Source: Planococcus sp. (in: firmicutes)
GTDB taxonomy: Bacteria; Bacillota; Bacilli; Bacillales_A; Planococcaceae
Reading direction: 5' to 3'
Assembly (NCBI GenBank): GCA_030147455.1
Contig: JASKZU010000114.1
Coordinates: 1-15,719 of the forward strand
DNA length: 15,719 bases
In this document: piece by piece, positions 1 to 6,319 of the stretch
Numbering within the stretch: position 1 is the first letter of the stretch
Layout of the letters: every line of letters begins with the position of its first letter
Program-made: the position numbers and the translations under genes
Notes under the pieces: generated by a model
The model's input: only the letters and a program-made list of their open reading frames with translations
Database searches by the model: none
Told to the model about the DNA's origin: nothing

Positions 1-146
1 GCTGCGAACGAACGTGTATCGATGACGTTTACCAAATTCAATGTTGCGTGGTTCCGTTCGGCAATGCCGATGGATTTCTTGAATGCCCATTCAGCTTCCT
101 TGGAACCATCTACTGCTACCATGATTTGTTTGTACTTTAGAGTCAT
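1..146 (-). CDS. Universal stress protein (UspA family), N-terminal part, runs off the window
   Basis: Reading the minus strand from the ATG at 146-144 gives a protein starting MTLKYKQIMVAVDGS, followed by KEAEWAFKKSIGIAERNHATL. The first beta strand with an Asp (VAVDGS) and the Ala-rich first helix are the hallmark of the UspA nucleotide-binding fold. Only 48 codons are present; a full Usp protein is about 140-150 residues, so the rest lies left of the window. The start is fixed by an AGGAGG-type site (complement of 155-160) eight bases upstream. An ATG lying between that site and the start is in another frame and closes after three codons. These proteins are cytoplasmic stress proteins of poorly defined biochemical role. 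The gene is divergent from ald, as I recall for staphylococci. Family assignment is firm, function is not. Confidence 0.9.
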   Translation of the reverse strand, partial: MTLKYKQIMVAVDGSKEAEWAFKKSIGIAERNHATLNLVNVIDTRSFA

Positions 147-438
147 CGTTGCATTCCTCCTTTTTCTTACTGTTTACCTTTCGTGATAAGGCCGGGATGT
201 ACCTTCCTAAAACCGAAAAAAATCGCGATTTCCATAATTTCTTTTTATCGCTATATCAACATATTATGAATTGGTAACAAACGGTAGAATCAAGAAAACC
301 AGATGCATGATATAGGCTTAGAAAATAGAAAAATAGTAAAGCAAAAACGTTAGAAATCTGATAAACTGGGAATGACTCAGCTTCACTTACTTTTCAATAT
401 TTTATTATTTCACACACAATATACTGGAGGGTTTTGAA
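147..438. other. Divergent intergenic region between the usp gene and ald
   Basis: This 292-base stretch is A+T rich compared with the flanking genes and must hold the promoters for two divergent genes. I see no gene in it. For ald I find only weak candidates: an extended -10-like TGATATAGG around 309-316 and a TATTAT at 403-408, neither with a good -35. On the minus strand nothing matches a sigma-A or sigma-B promoter well. No strong hairpin or tandem repeat was found by eye. No AdeR-like regulator gene is present beside ald. Confidence 0.5.
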
Positions 439-1554
439 ATGCGCATTGGGGTACCGACAGAAGTTAAAAACAATGAAAACCGCGTAGCTATGACACCGGC
501 AGGAGTCGTCAACTTGGTGATGTTTGGACATGAAGTCCACATCCAATCCGGCGCTGGCATCGGTTCCGGCTTTACAGATGCTGATTACGAGGAAGCGGGG
601 GCTGTTATTGTACCGGATGCCGAGCAGGCATGGGCACAGGAAATGGTCATGAAAGTAAAAGAACCTGTAGCGAGCGAATACGGATATTTCCGCGAAGGAC
701 AAGTGCTGTTTACGTATTTGCATTTAGCGCCGGAAGTAGAATTGACAAAAGCATTGCTAGAAGCGAAAGTGACAGGCGTAGCGTACGAGACTGTGCAATT
801 AGAGAACCGCTCACTGCCACTGTTGACGCCAATGAGTGAAGTGGCCGGACGCATGTCCACGCAGATTGGCGCACAGTTCCTGGAGAAAATCCACGGTGGT
901 GGCGGCATATTGCTTGGCGGCATCCCTGGCGTTTCGCGCGGAAAAGTAACTGTTGTTGGAGGCGGTGTTGCCGGAACAAATGCAGCGAAAGTGGCTGTAG
1001 GGATGGGGGCGGATGTAACAATTCTTGACCTGAACCCGGAGCGGCTTCGCCAACTGGATGATTTGTTCGGCAAAGACGTGCAGACACTGGTTTCCAATCC
1101 GCTGAACATCGCCCAATCGGTCGAACAGTCGGATCTTGTGATCGGAGCGGTGCTGATTCCAGGCGCGAAAGCCCCGAAACTGGTGACTGAAGATATGATC
1201 CAATCCATGAAGCCCGGCTCTGTCGTAGTGGACATCGCCATTGACCAAGGCGGCATCTTTGAAACAAGCGACCGCATCACGACGCATGATGCCCCTACCT
1301 ACATTAAGCATGACGTTGTGCATTATGCAGTGGCAAACATGCCGGGAGCTGTGCCGCGCACTTCGACGATCGGGCTGACGAACGTTACAGTCCCTTACGC
1401 TGTACAAATCGCCAACAAGGGAATAAAGCAAGCGATTCTTGACAATGAGGCATTGAAAAAAGGCGTCAATACGATGAATGGCCATGTGACCTACAAAGCA
1501 GTAGCGGATGACCAAAACCTCGACTACAAGCCAGTCGAAGAACTCCTTCAATAA
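439..1554 (+). CDS. ald: Alanine dehydrogenase
   Basis: This enzyme catalyses the reversible NAD-dependent oxidative deamination of L-alanine to pyruvate and ammonium, feeding alanine into the TCA cycle. The 371-residue length is the family norm. It opens with MRIGVPTEVKNNENRVAMTP, where R15 contacts substrate. K74 (in KVKEP) and H95 (in YLHLAP) are the expected active-site residues, the Rossmann motif GGGVAG is at 174-179, and D269 (in DIAIDQGG) is the conserved aspartate. The C-terminal MPGAVPRTSTIGLTN stretch (301-315) is typical. The start follows a GGAGG site at 426-430 with eight bases between. It is transcribed alone and ends at the bidirectional terminator shared with the convergent peptidase gene. 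Confidence 0.97.
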   Translation: MRIGVPTEVKNNENRVAMTPAGVVNLVMFGHEVHIQSGAGIGSGFTDADYEEAGAVIVPDAEQAWAQEMVMKVKEPVASEYGYFREGQVLFTYLHLAPEVELTKALLEAKVTGVAYETVQLENRSLPLLTPMSEVAGRMSTQIGAQFLEKIHGGGGILLGGIPGVSRGKVTVVGGGVAGTNAAKVAVGMGADVTILDLNPERLRQLDDLFGKDVQTLVSNPLNIAQSVEQSDLVIGAVLIPGAKAPKLVTEDMIQSMKPGSVVVDIAIDQGGIFETSDRITTHDAPTYIKHDVVHYAVANMPGAVPRTSTIGLTNVTVPYAVQIANKGIKQAILDNEALKKGVNTMNGHVTYKAVADDQNLDYKPVEELLQ

Positions 1555-1557
1555 AAT

Positions 1558-1604
1558 AAAAGAGCTGTTTCTAAACTCCGGAGGAGATAGGAACAGCTCT
1601 TTTT
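1558..1604. terminator. Bidirectional intrinsic terminator between ald and the M24 peptidase gene
   Basis: Bases 1558-1571 pair with 1590-1603 to form a 14-bp stem with one G-U pair and an 18-base loop. The plus strand has a T run at 1600-1604 after the stem. The minus strand has T-rich sequence (complement of the A-rich stretch at about 1551-1561) on the other side. The stop codon of ald (1554) and that of the peptidase gene (1610) lie within six bases of the structure, so one hairpin serves both converging transcripts. Confidence 0.9.
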
Positions 1605-1609
1605 CAGTT

Positions 1610-2701
1610 TCAGACGATAGTCAGCGTTTTAGGATAGCGGGTCAGTACTTCGTATCCGTCTTCAGTGACAGCAACATCGTCTTCGATGCGGACGCCGACT
1701 TGGCCTGGCAGGTAAATGCCCGGTTCAATCGTAAATACCATGCCGGCTTGAAGCGGCATGTCGTTGCTGCCGTGGATAGATGGAAATTCATGGACCGAAA
1801 TGCCAAGCCCGTGACCAAGGCGGTGGGTGAAAAACTCGCCGTATCCAGCTTCGTCAATAACGGTGCGGGCAATGCGGTCCAGTTCGGCAGCAGTAACTCC
1901 AGGCCGGACGGCATCGAGCGCTGCTTGTTCAGCCTGCCTGACCACTTCGTACACTTCTTTTGCCTGCGGGCTCGGCTCACCAAAAGCGAGCGTGCGCGTA
2001 ATGTCTGAGCAGTAGCCGTTGTAAATGACCCCTAAGTCCATCAGCACCAAATCCCCGCGCACGATTTTGCGGTCGCCGGTATGCCCGTGCGGAGAAGCGG
2101 CTTTTGGCCCTGTGAGAACCGTTGTGTCGAAAGACATATGGGTAACGCCGCGCTTTTTCAAGGCAAGTTCGATTTCTGTCATCAGTTCGATTTCCGTCAT
2201 GCCTTCATGCATCTTGTCGGCTGCAACTTCGATGGCGTAGTCGGCAAGAGCTGCTGCATGTCGCAGAATGTCCAGTTCACCTTCAGTCTTGACGACGCGC
2301 ATTGCATTCAGCTGCTCATCGATTGAATGAATTTCAGGTGATTCGAAATGGTGGTTCAACGCATCCAAGCGATCTACTGTCAGATGAACTTTTTCGATGG
2401 CAATCTGTTTGATCGGCTGCTGGCGTGTTTGGGCTGTTTCATACAAAACGTGCATGGCCTCTTGCGTATCCCTATGGCCTGCCAGTTCGCCTGCCCAACC
2501 AGCAGCTTTGGCGTCCGGCATTTCCATAGCCGGGCAAATCAAAAACGGCTCGTCATTGGCAAATACCATAACGGCGAGAAGCCGCTCTTTAGGATCGCTG
2601 TTGAACCCAGTCAAATAAAACACGTTGTGCGGATCGGTGATGAGCGCCGCGTCCAGTTGGCGGTCGTTCAAATACTGCTGCAATTTGCTTAACTTGTCCA
2701 T
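1610..2701 (-). CDS. M24 family metallopeptidase (Xaa-Pro aminopeptidase/dipeptidase type)
   Basis: A cytoplasmic peptidase that removes residues ahead of proline or cleaves Xaa-Pro dipeptides, with a two-metal centre. The 363-residue protein has a creatinase-like N-terminal domain (about 1-130, including YLTGFNSDPKERLL) and a pita-bread catalytic domain (about 135-355). All five metal ligands are visible: D222 in MDLG, D233 in SDITRT, H297 in RLGHGLG, E326 in TIEPGIY and E340 in VRIEDD. H205 in SPHGHTG matches the catalytic histidine region. The ATG is preceded by an AGGAGGG site (complement of 2708-2714) six bases away. It sits between ald and ytkL on the opposite strand, an arrangement I recall from staphylococci. 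Whether it acts as dipeptidase (PepQ-like) or aminopeptidase cannot be told from sequence alone. Confidence 0.93.
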   Translation of the reverse strand: MDKLSKLQQYLNDRQLDAALITDPHNVFYLTGFNSDPKERLLAVMVFANDEPFLICPAMEMPDAKAAGWAGELAGHRDTQEAMHVLYETAQTRQQPIKQIAIEKVHLTVDRLDALNHHFESPEIHSIDEQLNAMRVVKTEGELDILRHAAALADYAIEVAADKMHEGMTEIELMTEIELALKKRGVTHMSFDTTVLTGPKAASPHGHTGDRKIVRGDLVLMDLGVIYNGYCSDITRTLAFGEPSPQAKEVYEVVRQAEQAALDAVRPGVTAAELDRIARTVIDEAGYGEFFTHRLGHGLGISVHEFPSIHGSNDMPLQAGMVFTIEPGIYLPGQVGVRIEDDVAVTEDGYEVLTRYPKTLTIV

Positions 2702-2707
2702 GTAAAG

Positions 2708-2714
2708 CCCTCCT
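2708..2714 (-). promoter_or_regulatory. Ribosome binding site of the M24 peptidase gene
   Basis: The minus strand reads AGGAGGG here, near-perfect complementarity to the 16S rRNA tail, six bases ahead of the ATG at 2701. It confirms the chosen start. Confidence 0.85.
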
Positions 2715-2720
2715 CTTCAT

Positions 2721-2746
2721 GTGTAGCATATCAAAATTCAGGGTAT
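2721..2746 (+). promoter_or_regulatory. Possible sigma-B type promoter ahead of ytkL
   Basis: GTGTAG at 2721-2726 and GGGTAT at 2741-2746 are separated by 14 bases. The second element equals the sigma-B -10 consensus GGGTAT and the first matches four of six bases of GTTTAA. A start near 2752 would give a leader of about 38 bases before the ytkL ATG. No clear sigma-A promoter is visible in the 88-base divergent gap. A single match of this kind can arise by chance. Confidence 0.35.
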
Positions 2747-2789
2747 AAAACAGCTGAAAGCGGCGAGTGAAAATAATGGGAGGGATAAT

Positions 2790-3470
2790 ATGAAAATATC
2801 GTATCATGGCCATTCGGTTGTCAAAATTGAGACCGAAGGCAAAACGATTTTGATTGATCCATTTATTACAGGCAATAAGTTGACTGATTTGACAGTCGGC
2901 GAACAAAAGCCAGATGCCATTTTGCTGACGCATGCTCATAACGACCACGTCGGCGATACAGTAGAAATTGCCAAAGCGAGCGGTGCAGTAGTAGTTGCGA
3001 CTGTCGAATTGGCAGACTACCTCGGAACCCAGGGCATTGAAACAGTCACGATGAACCTCGGGGGCTCCAAGCAGTTCGATTTCGGCAAAGTAAAGTTGAC
3101 AAAGGCATTCCACAGTTCCTCGTATACGACAGAAAGCGGAGAAGTGATTTACGGCGGCATGCCGGCGGGAATCCTGTTTGAAGCAGAAGGAAAAACCGTC
3201 TATCATGCCGGTGACACCGAAGTGTTCGGCGACATGGAAATTCTCGGAAAGCGCCACTCCATTGATGTGGCTTTCGTGCCAATCGGCGACTTTTTTACGA
3301 TGGGGCCGGAAGATGCCGCTTATGCAGTCGAACTCCTCAATCCTAAAACCGTCGTGCCGGTTCATTATAATACTTTCCCGCCGATCGAGCAGGACCCCGA
3401 GCAATTCAAACAACTTGTTAAGTCGGCATCGGTTGAAATCATGCAGCCCGGTGATAGCATCGAGCTGTAA
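2790..3470 (+). CDS. ytkL: Metal-dependent hydrolase of the metallo-beta-lactamase fold (UPF0173, YtkL-like)
   Basis: A 226-residue cytoplasmic protein of the UPF0173 family; the physiological substrate is not known. It begins MKISYHGHSVVKIETEGKTILIDPF, typical of this group. The metal-binding signature HAHNDH is at 48-53, with H108, H139 with D142 in YHAGDT, and H192 in PVHYNTFPP completing the usual set. A GGGAGGG-type site at about 2779-2785 precedes the ATG. The gene lies between the divergent peptidase gene and ytoI, and has its own terminator directly after the stop. Family is certain; any specific activity such as lactonase or RNase is unsupported. Confidence 0.93.
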   Translation: MKISYHGHSVVKIETEGKTILIDPFITGNKLTDLTVGEQKPDAILLTHAHNDHVGDTVEIAKASGAVVVATVELADYLGTQGIETVTMNLGGSKQFDFGKVKLTKAFHSSSYTTESGEVIYGGMPAGILFEAEGKTVYHAGDTEVFGDMEILGKRHSIDVAFVPIGDFFTMGPEDAAYAVELLNPKTVVPVHYNTFPPIEQDPEQFKQLVKSASVEIMQPGDSIEL

Positions 3471-3480
3471 CCATGCAATA

Positions 3481-3517
3481 AAAGGCATCGAAACTTATTT
3501 GGTTTCGATGCCTTTTT
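3481..3517 (+). terminator. Intrinsic terminator after ytkL
   Basis: Bases 3481-3494 pair with 3502-3515 to give a perfect 14-bp stem with a seven-base loop, followed by a T run at 3513-3517. It lies 10 bases after the ytkL stop, so ytoI must have its own promoter. Confidence 0.93.
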
Positions 3518-3555
3518 CATGTTCATTCTTAATTTTTGCCTATCGAGCATGCATT

Positions 3556-3587
3556 TTGCCATTACCGGCTTGCAATCGGATTATGAT
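3556..3587 (+). promoter_or_regulatory. Candidate sigma-A promoter for ytoI
   Basis: TTGCCA at 3556-3561 matches five of six bases of a -35. With 17-base spacing the -10 would be GATTAT (3579-3584); the better-looking TATGAT at 3582-3587 would need a 20-base spacer. An A run follows at 3592-3598. A promoter is required here because a strong terminator precedes, but which pair is used is uncertain. Confidence 0.4.
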
Positions 3588-3626
3588 AAACTAAAAAAAG
3601 AGCTTAGCAGAAAGATTGGTGAACTA

Positions 3627-4934
3627 ATGGCGACCAAGCATGAACAGATTTTGGATTACATTGAGACGTTGGCAGTCGGAGAAAAAATATCCGTGCGCCG
3701 CATCGCCAAGGAATTGCAAGTGTCAGAAGGCACCGCTTACCGCGCCATCAAAGAGGCGGAAAACCAGCGGCTTGTCTCTACAATCGAACGTGTCGGGACG
3801 ATTCGAATCGAACGCAAGAAAAAAGAAAACATAGAGCGGCTGACATATGCGGAAATCCTTAAAATTGTCGATGGCCAAGTGCTTGGCGGACGTGCAGGGC
3901 TGCATAAATCGCTTACCAAATTCGTCATTGGAGCCATGCAGCTTGAAGATATGATGCGCTATACAGAAGCCGGAAACTTGCTGATTGTCGGCAATCGGTT
4001 CAAGGCGCATGAATATGCTTTGCGGGCAGGAGCAGCCGTCTTGGTGACGGGCGGTTTTGAGGCTTCTGACCAAGTGAAAAAACTGGCTGACGCATACGAA
4101 CTGCCGGTCATTTCAACGAGCTATGATACGTTCACCGTAGCAACGATGATCAACCGGGCGATCTATGACCAATTGATTAAAAAAGAAATCCTATTGATTG
4201 AAGATATTGTGATTCCGCTTGAGAATACGCATTTTCTTCATGCCAAGGACTCCATCAGCCGTTATCATGCACTTAACAGCGAAACGACGCATGGCGGTTT
4301 TCCAGTAGTCGACGGCAGCGGAAAACTGGTCGGCATCGTAACATCACGCGACGTAATTGGCCATCCTGAGAACGATCCGATCGATAAAGTGATGACGCGC
4401 GACCCGATTACCGTTTCCCTTCAGACAAGCGTGGCGGCTGCCGGCCACCGCATGATTTGGGAAGGCATTGATTTGCTGCCGATTACCAATGAGCAGCATG
4501 CATTGCTCGGTGTCATCAGCCGCCAAGACGTCCTAAAGGCGATTCAAACTGCCCAGCGCCAGCCGCAACAGGGAGAGACGATCGACGATATCATTAAAAG
4601 CCAGTTGACGCTTGTGCAGCATGACAAATTGAGCTTGGAATTCCGCGTCACGCCCCAAATGACCAACGCCTATGGCTCGTTGTCCTACGGAGCTTACACG
4701 ATGGTGCTGACAGAAGCGGCCGCGACAGCGCTTAAGACAAAAAATCGAAAAGACAGTGTGCTTGAGAACATTACCGTGTATTTCCTGAAACCTGTACAAT
4801 TGGATGCGACATTGGTCATTCGCCCATCTATTCTTGACATCAGCCGTAAGTCAGCGAAAGTTGATGTGGAAGTTCTGTACGGACAACAAGTAATCGGCAA
4901 GGCAATGCTGACATTTCAATTGCTGGACCGCTAA
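3627..4934 (+). CDS. ytoI: YtoI-like protein: HTH, DRTGG, paired CBS and hotdog thioesterase-like domains
   Basis: A 435-residue multidomain protein, close in length to Bacillus YtoI (about 439). Residues 1-60 form a GntR-like winged helix (VRRIAKELQVSEGTAYRAIKEAE). About 75-185 is a DRTGG domain (VLVTGGF at 138-144). About 190-310 holds two CBS units (PVVDGSGKLVGIVTSRDVIG and LLGVISRQDVLKAI), which usually bind adenine nucleotides. About 325-435 is a hotdog-fold domain with the NAYGSLSYGAYTMVLTEAAATAL helix. The architecture suggests a DNA-binding sensor for nucleotides and perhaps acyl-CoA, but no function is established to my knowledge. The frame is open upstream to an ATG at 3519, but homology starts at MATKHEQ, and GGTGA at 3618-3622 sits just ahead of that ATG, so I chose 3627. 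Confidence 0.9.
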   Translation: MATKHEQILDYIETLAVGEKISVRRIAKELQVSEGTAYRAIKEAENQRLVSTIERVGTIRIERKKKENIERLTYAEILKIVDGQVLGGRAGLHKSLTKFVIGAMQLEDMMRYTEAGNLLIVGNRFKAHEYALRAGAAVLVTGGFEASDQVKKLADAYELPVISTSYDTFTVATMINRAIYDQLIKKEILLIEDIVIPLENTHFLHAKDSISRYHALNSETTHGGFPVVDGSGKLVGIVTSRDVIGHPENDPIDKVMTRDPITVSLQTSVAAAGHRMIWEGIDLLPITNEQHALLGVISRQDVLKAIQTAQRQPQQGETIDDIIKSQLTLVQHDKLSLEFRVTPQMTNAYGSLSYGAYTMVLTEAAATALKTKNRKDSVLENITVYFLKPVQLDATLVIRPSILDISRKSAKVDVEVLYGQQVIGKAMLTFQLLDR

Positions 4935-4935
4935 A

Positions 4936-4962
4936 TAAAAAAACCTCTCCAAACGGAGAGGT
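4936..4962 (-). terminator. Intrinsic terminator of ytpI, possibly also weakly terminating ytoI
   Basis: Bases 4943-4950 pair with 4955-4962 in a perfect 8-bp G+C-rich stem with a four-base loop. The minus strand has a run of T after the stem (complement of the A run at 4937-4943), so the structure is a complete terminator for ytpI, whose stop is at 4967. In the plus direction the hairpin follows the ytoI stop by eight bases but lacks a T tract. Confidence 0.85.
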
Positions 4963-4966
4963 CAGA

Positions 4967-5266
4967 TTATGGATTAAGGCGTGTTTCTTCGTCAAGAAAC
5001 TTTTGGTAGTGGCGATTGGCCTTTACATTATGGATGATGATGCCGATGCCAAGAATGATGAAAATGCCGCCAATGATATAAGTAACGGCAGTTTGAAAAA
5101 TGACGATTTGGTTGATGCCAAAAAAGGTGATAAAGCTGCCGAGACCGATTGAAGCCCGTGTGGCATACCAGTTTTTTCGGACCGGCAGCCGCGTACGGAT
5201 TTGTTTTGTTTTATAATAGAGGTAGAAAACGGCAGAAAAAACGATAAGAAATATAAATATAAGCAT
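4967..5266 (-). CDS. ytpI: YtpI-like small membrane protein
   Basis: A 99-residue hydrophobic protein, similar in length and start to Bacillus YtpI (about 100). It shows three membrane segments: about 1-18 (LIFIFLIVFSAVFYLYY), about 40-58 (SIGLGSFITFFGINQIVIF) and about 60-80 (YIIGGIFIILGIGIII). A basic loop lies between the first two (KTKQIRTRLPVRKNW) and the tail is charged. The frame is open to a further ATG at 5287, but an AGGAGGT site (complement of 5272-5278) sits five bases ahead of the ATG at 5266, which fixes the start. It is the only minus-strand gene between ytoI and nrnA. Its function is unknown. Confidence 0.85.
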   Translation of the reverse strand: MLIFIFLIVFSAVFYLYYKTKQIRTRLPVRKNWYATRASIGLGSFITFFGINQIVIFQTAVTYIIGGIFIILGIGIIIHNVKANRHYQKFLDEETRLNP

Positions 5267-5298
5267 GGGAAACCTCCTGAATTGCAAATCTACTATCC

Positions 5299-5328
5299 AT
5301 TGTAAGGGGGATGGCAGAAAAATGCGAA
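5299..5328 (-). promoter_or_regulatory. Candidate sigma-A promoter of ytpI
   Basis: On the minus strand TACAAT (complement of 5299-5304) matches five of six -10 bases, with TTCGCA about 18 bases upstream as a four-of-six -35. Initiation near 5292 would give a leader of about 26 bases ending in the strong ytpI ribosome binding site. Moderate evidence only. Confidence 0.35.
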
Positions 5329-5353
5329 CGGATTTCCTTTGCCCCCGGAGGAA
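5306..5353 (+). promoter_or_regulatory. Possible RNA fold over the nrnA ribosome binding site
   Basis: TTCCT at 5334-5338 can pair with AGGAA at 5349-5353, covering part of the GGAGGA site at 5347-5352. The ten-base loop contains CCCCC (5342-5346), which can pair with GGGGG at 5306-5310 in the leader. Together these could form a pseudoknot or two competing helices. Each helix is only five base pairs, so this is a suggestion rather than a demonstrated element. Confidence 0.25.
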
Positions 5354-5360
5354 TGAAGCA

Positions 5361-6302
5361 ATGTACAGTCAAATCATCGACACAATTAAGCAATTCGATA
5401 CCATCATCATTCATCGCCATGTACGGCCGGATCCAGATGCCTATGGCTCCCAAATCGGCCTGAAACAATTGATCAGTCAAAATTACCCTGAAAAACGAGT
5501 GCTTGCAGCAGGAACCCATGACTATACGATGGATTTTCTCGGATTTCCAGATGCAGTGGCAGACGAAGATTTTGATGGTGCGCTAGTTATTGTCACCGAT
5601 ACGGCAAATACTGACCGTATCGACGATCAGCGCTACGTTAAAGGCGCCAAGCTGATTAAAATCGATCACCATCCGAACGATGACAACTACGGAGACATCT
5701 GCCAAGTTGATACGGCGGCAAGTTCTTCTTCTGAAATGATTTATGAATTATATACATACGGAAAGAATGAAGACAATTGGGTGATGCCGGACGCCGGCGC
5801 GCGCATGTTGTATGCAGGAATTATCGGGGATACTGGGCGTTTTCTTTTCCCGAGCACCACACAAAAGACATTTGATGTAGCGGGAGAACTGATCAAGTAT
5901 GACTTTGACCGCAACCAGCTGCATGATGGCATGTATGAAATGGAGCGCAAATTGCTTCATCTTCAAGGCTATATGTACCAAAACTTCAAAATGAATGCTG
6001 ACGGAGCGGCTTATGTGAAGATTACGCAGTCCATTCTTCGGCAGTTCAACGTAACTCCGACGGATACATCGCTGCTCGTTGGTTCGCTCGGAAACGTGAA
6101 AGGCATACGCGCCTGGGTCATCCTCATCGAAGAGGAAACTGAGATCCGCGTACGCCTGCGGTCAAAAGGCCCGGTTATCAATGCGCTGGCAAAAGAGTTT
6201 GGCGGCGGAGGGCATCCGATGGCTTCCGGGGCTGTGGCATATTCTTGGGAAGAAGCAGACCGTGTGATCGAGCGGCTTCAGGAAATCTGTGCCGGTGTTT
6301 AA
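5361..6302 (+). CDS. nrnA: Bifunctional oligoribonuclease / pAp phosphatase NrnA (DHH-DHHA1)
   Basis: NrnA degrades very short RNAs (2-5 nt) and removes the 3' phosphate from pAp. At 313 residues it equals the length of Bacillus NrnA (YtqI). The DHH domain shows HRHVRPDPDAYGS (18-30, metal ligands H20, D24, D26), VTD with D80, the name-giving DHH at 102-104 and GDTGRFLFP with D157. The DHHA1 domain ends with GGGGHPMASG (281-290), the RNA-binding glycine loop. The frame is open to 5265, but homology begins at MYSQIIDTI and GGAGGA at 5347-5352 lies eight bases ahead of this ATG. Another ATG at 5353 is in a different frame. dnaE follows after 17 bases without a terminator, so the two are probably cotranscribed. 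A perfect TATAAT at 5212-5217 inside ytpI could serve as -10 but lacks a -35. Confidence 0.96.
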   Translation: MYSQIIDTIKQFDTIIIHRHVRPDPDAYGSQIGLKQLISQNYPEKRVLAAGTHDYTMDFLGFPDAVADEDFDGALVIVTDTANTDRIDDQRYVKGAKLIKIDHHPNDDNYGDICQVDTAASSSSEMIYELYTYGKNEDNWVMPDAGARMLYAGIIGDTGRFLFPSTTQKTFDVAGELIKYDFDRNQLHDGMYEMERKLLHLQGYMYQNFKMNADGAAYVKITQSILRQFNVTPTDTSLLVGSLGNVKGIRAWVILIEEETEIRVRLRSKGPVINALAKEFGGGGHPMASGAVAYSWEEADRVIERLQEICAGV

Positions 6303-6319
6303 GGAAAAGAGGTGTTGAA

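Noticed and set aside
585..1551. Long minus-strand open frames of 185-246 codons opposite ald
   Set aside because: They are mirror images of the ald codon pattern, have no ribosome binding sites and read as low-complexity Arg/Ser/Pro-rich or Cys/His-rich protein unlike any family. ald itself is certain.
2589..3488. 299-codon minus-strand open frame opposite ytkL
   Set aside because: It overlaps a well-supported gene, spans a terminator, and its product shows no recognisable domain; it is a shadow of ytkL codon usage.
3519..3626. N-terminal extension of YtoI from the ATG at 3519
   Set aside because: It begins just after the ytkL terminator and inside the likely promoter region, and the homologous protein starts at MATKHEQ (3627).
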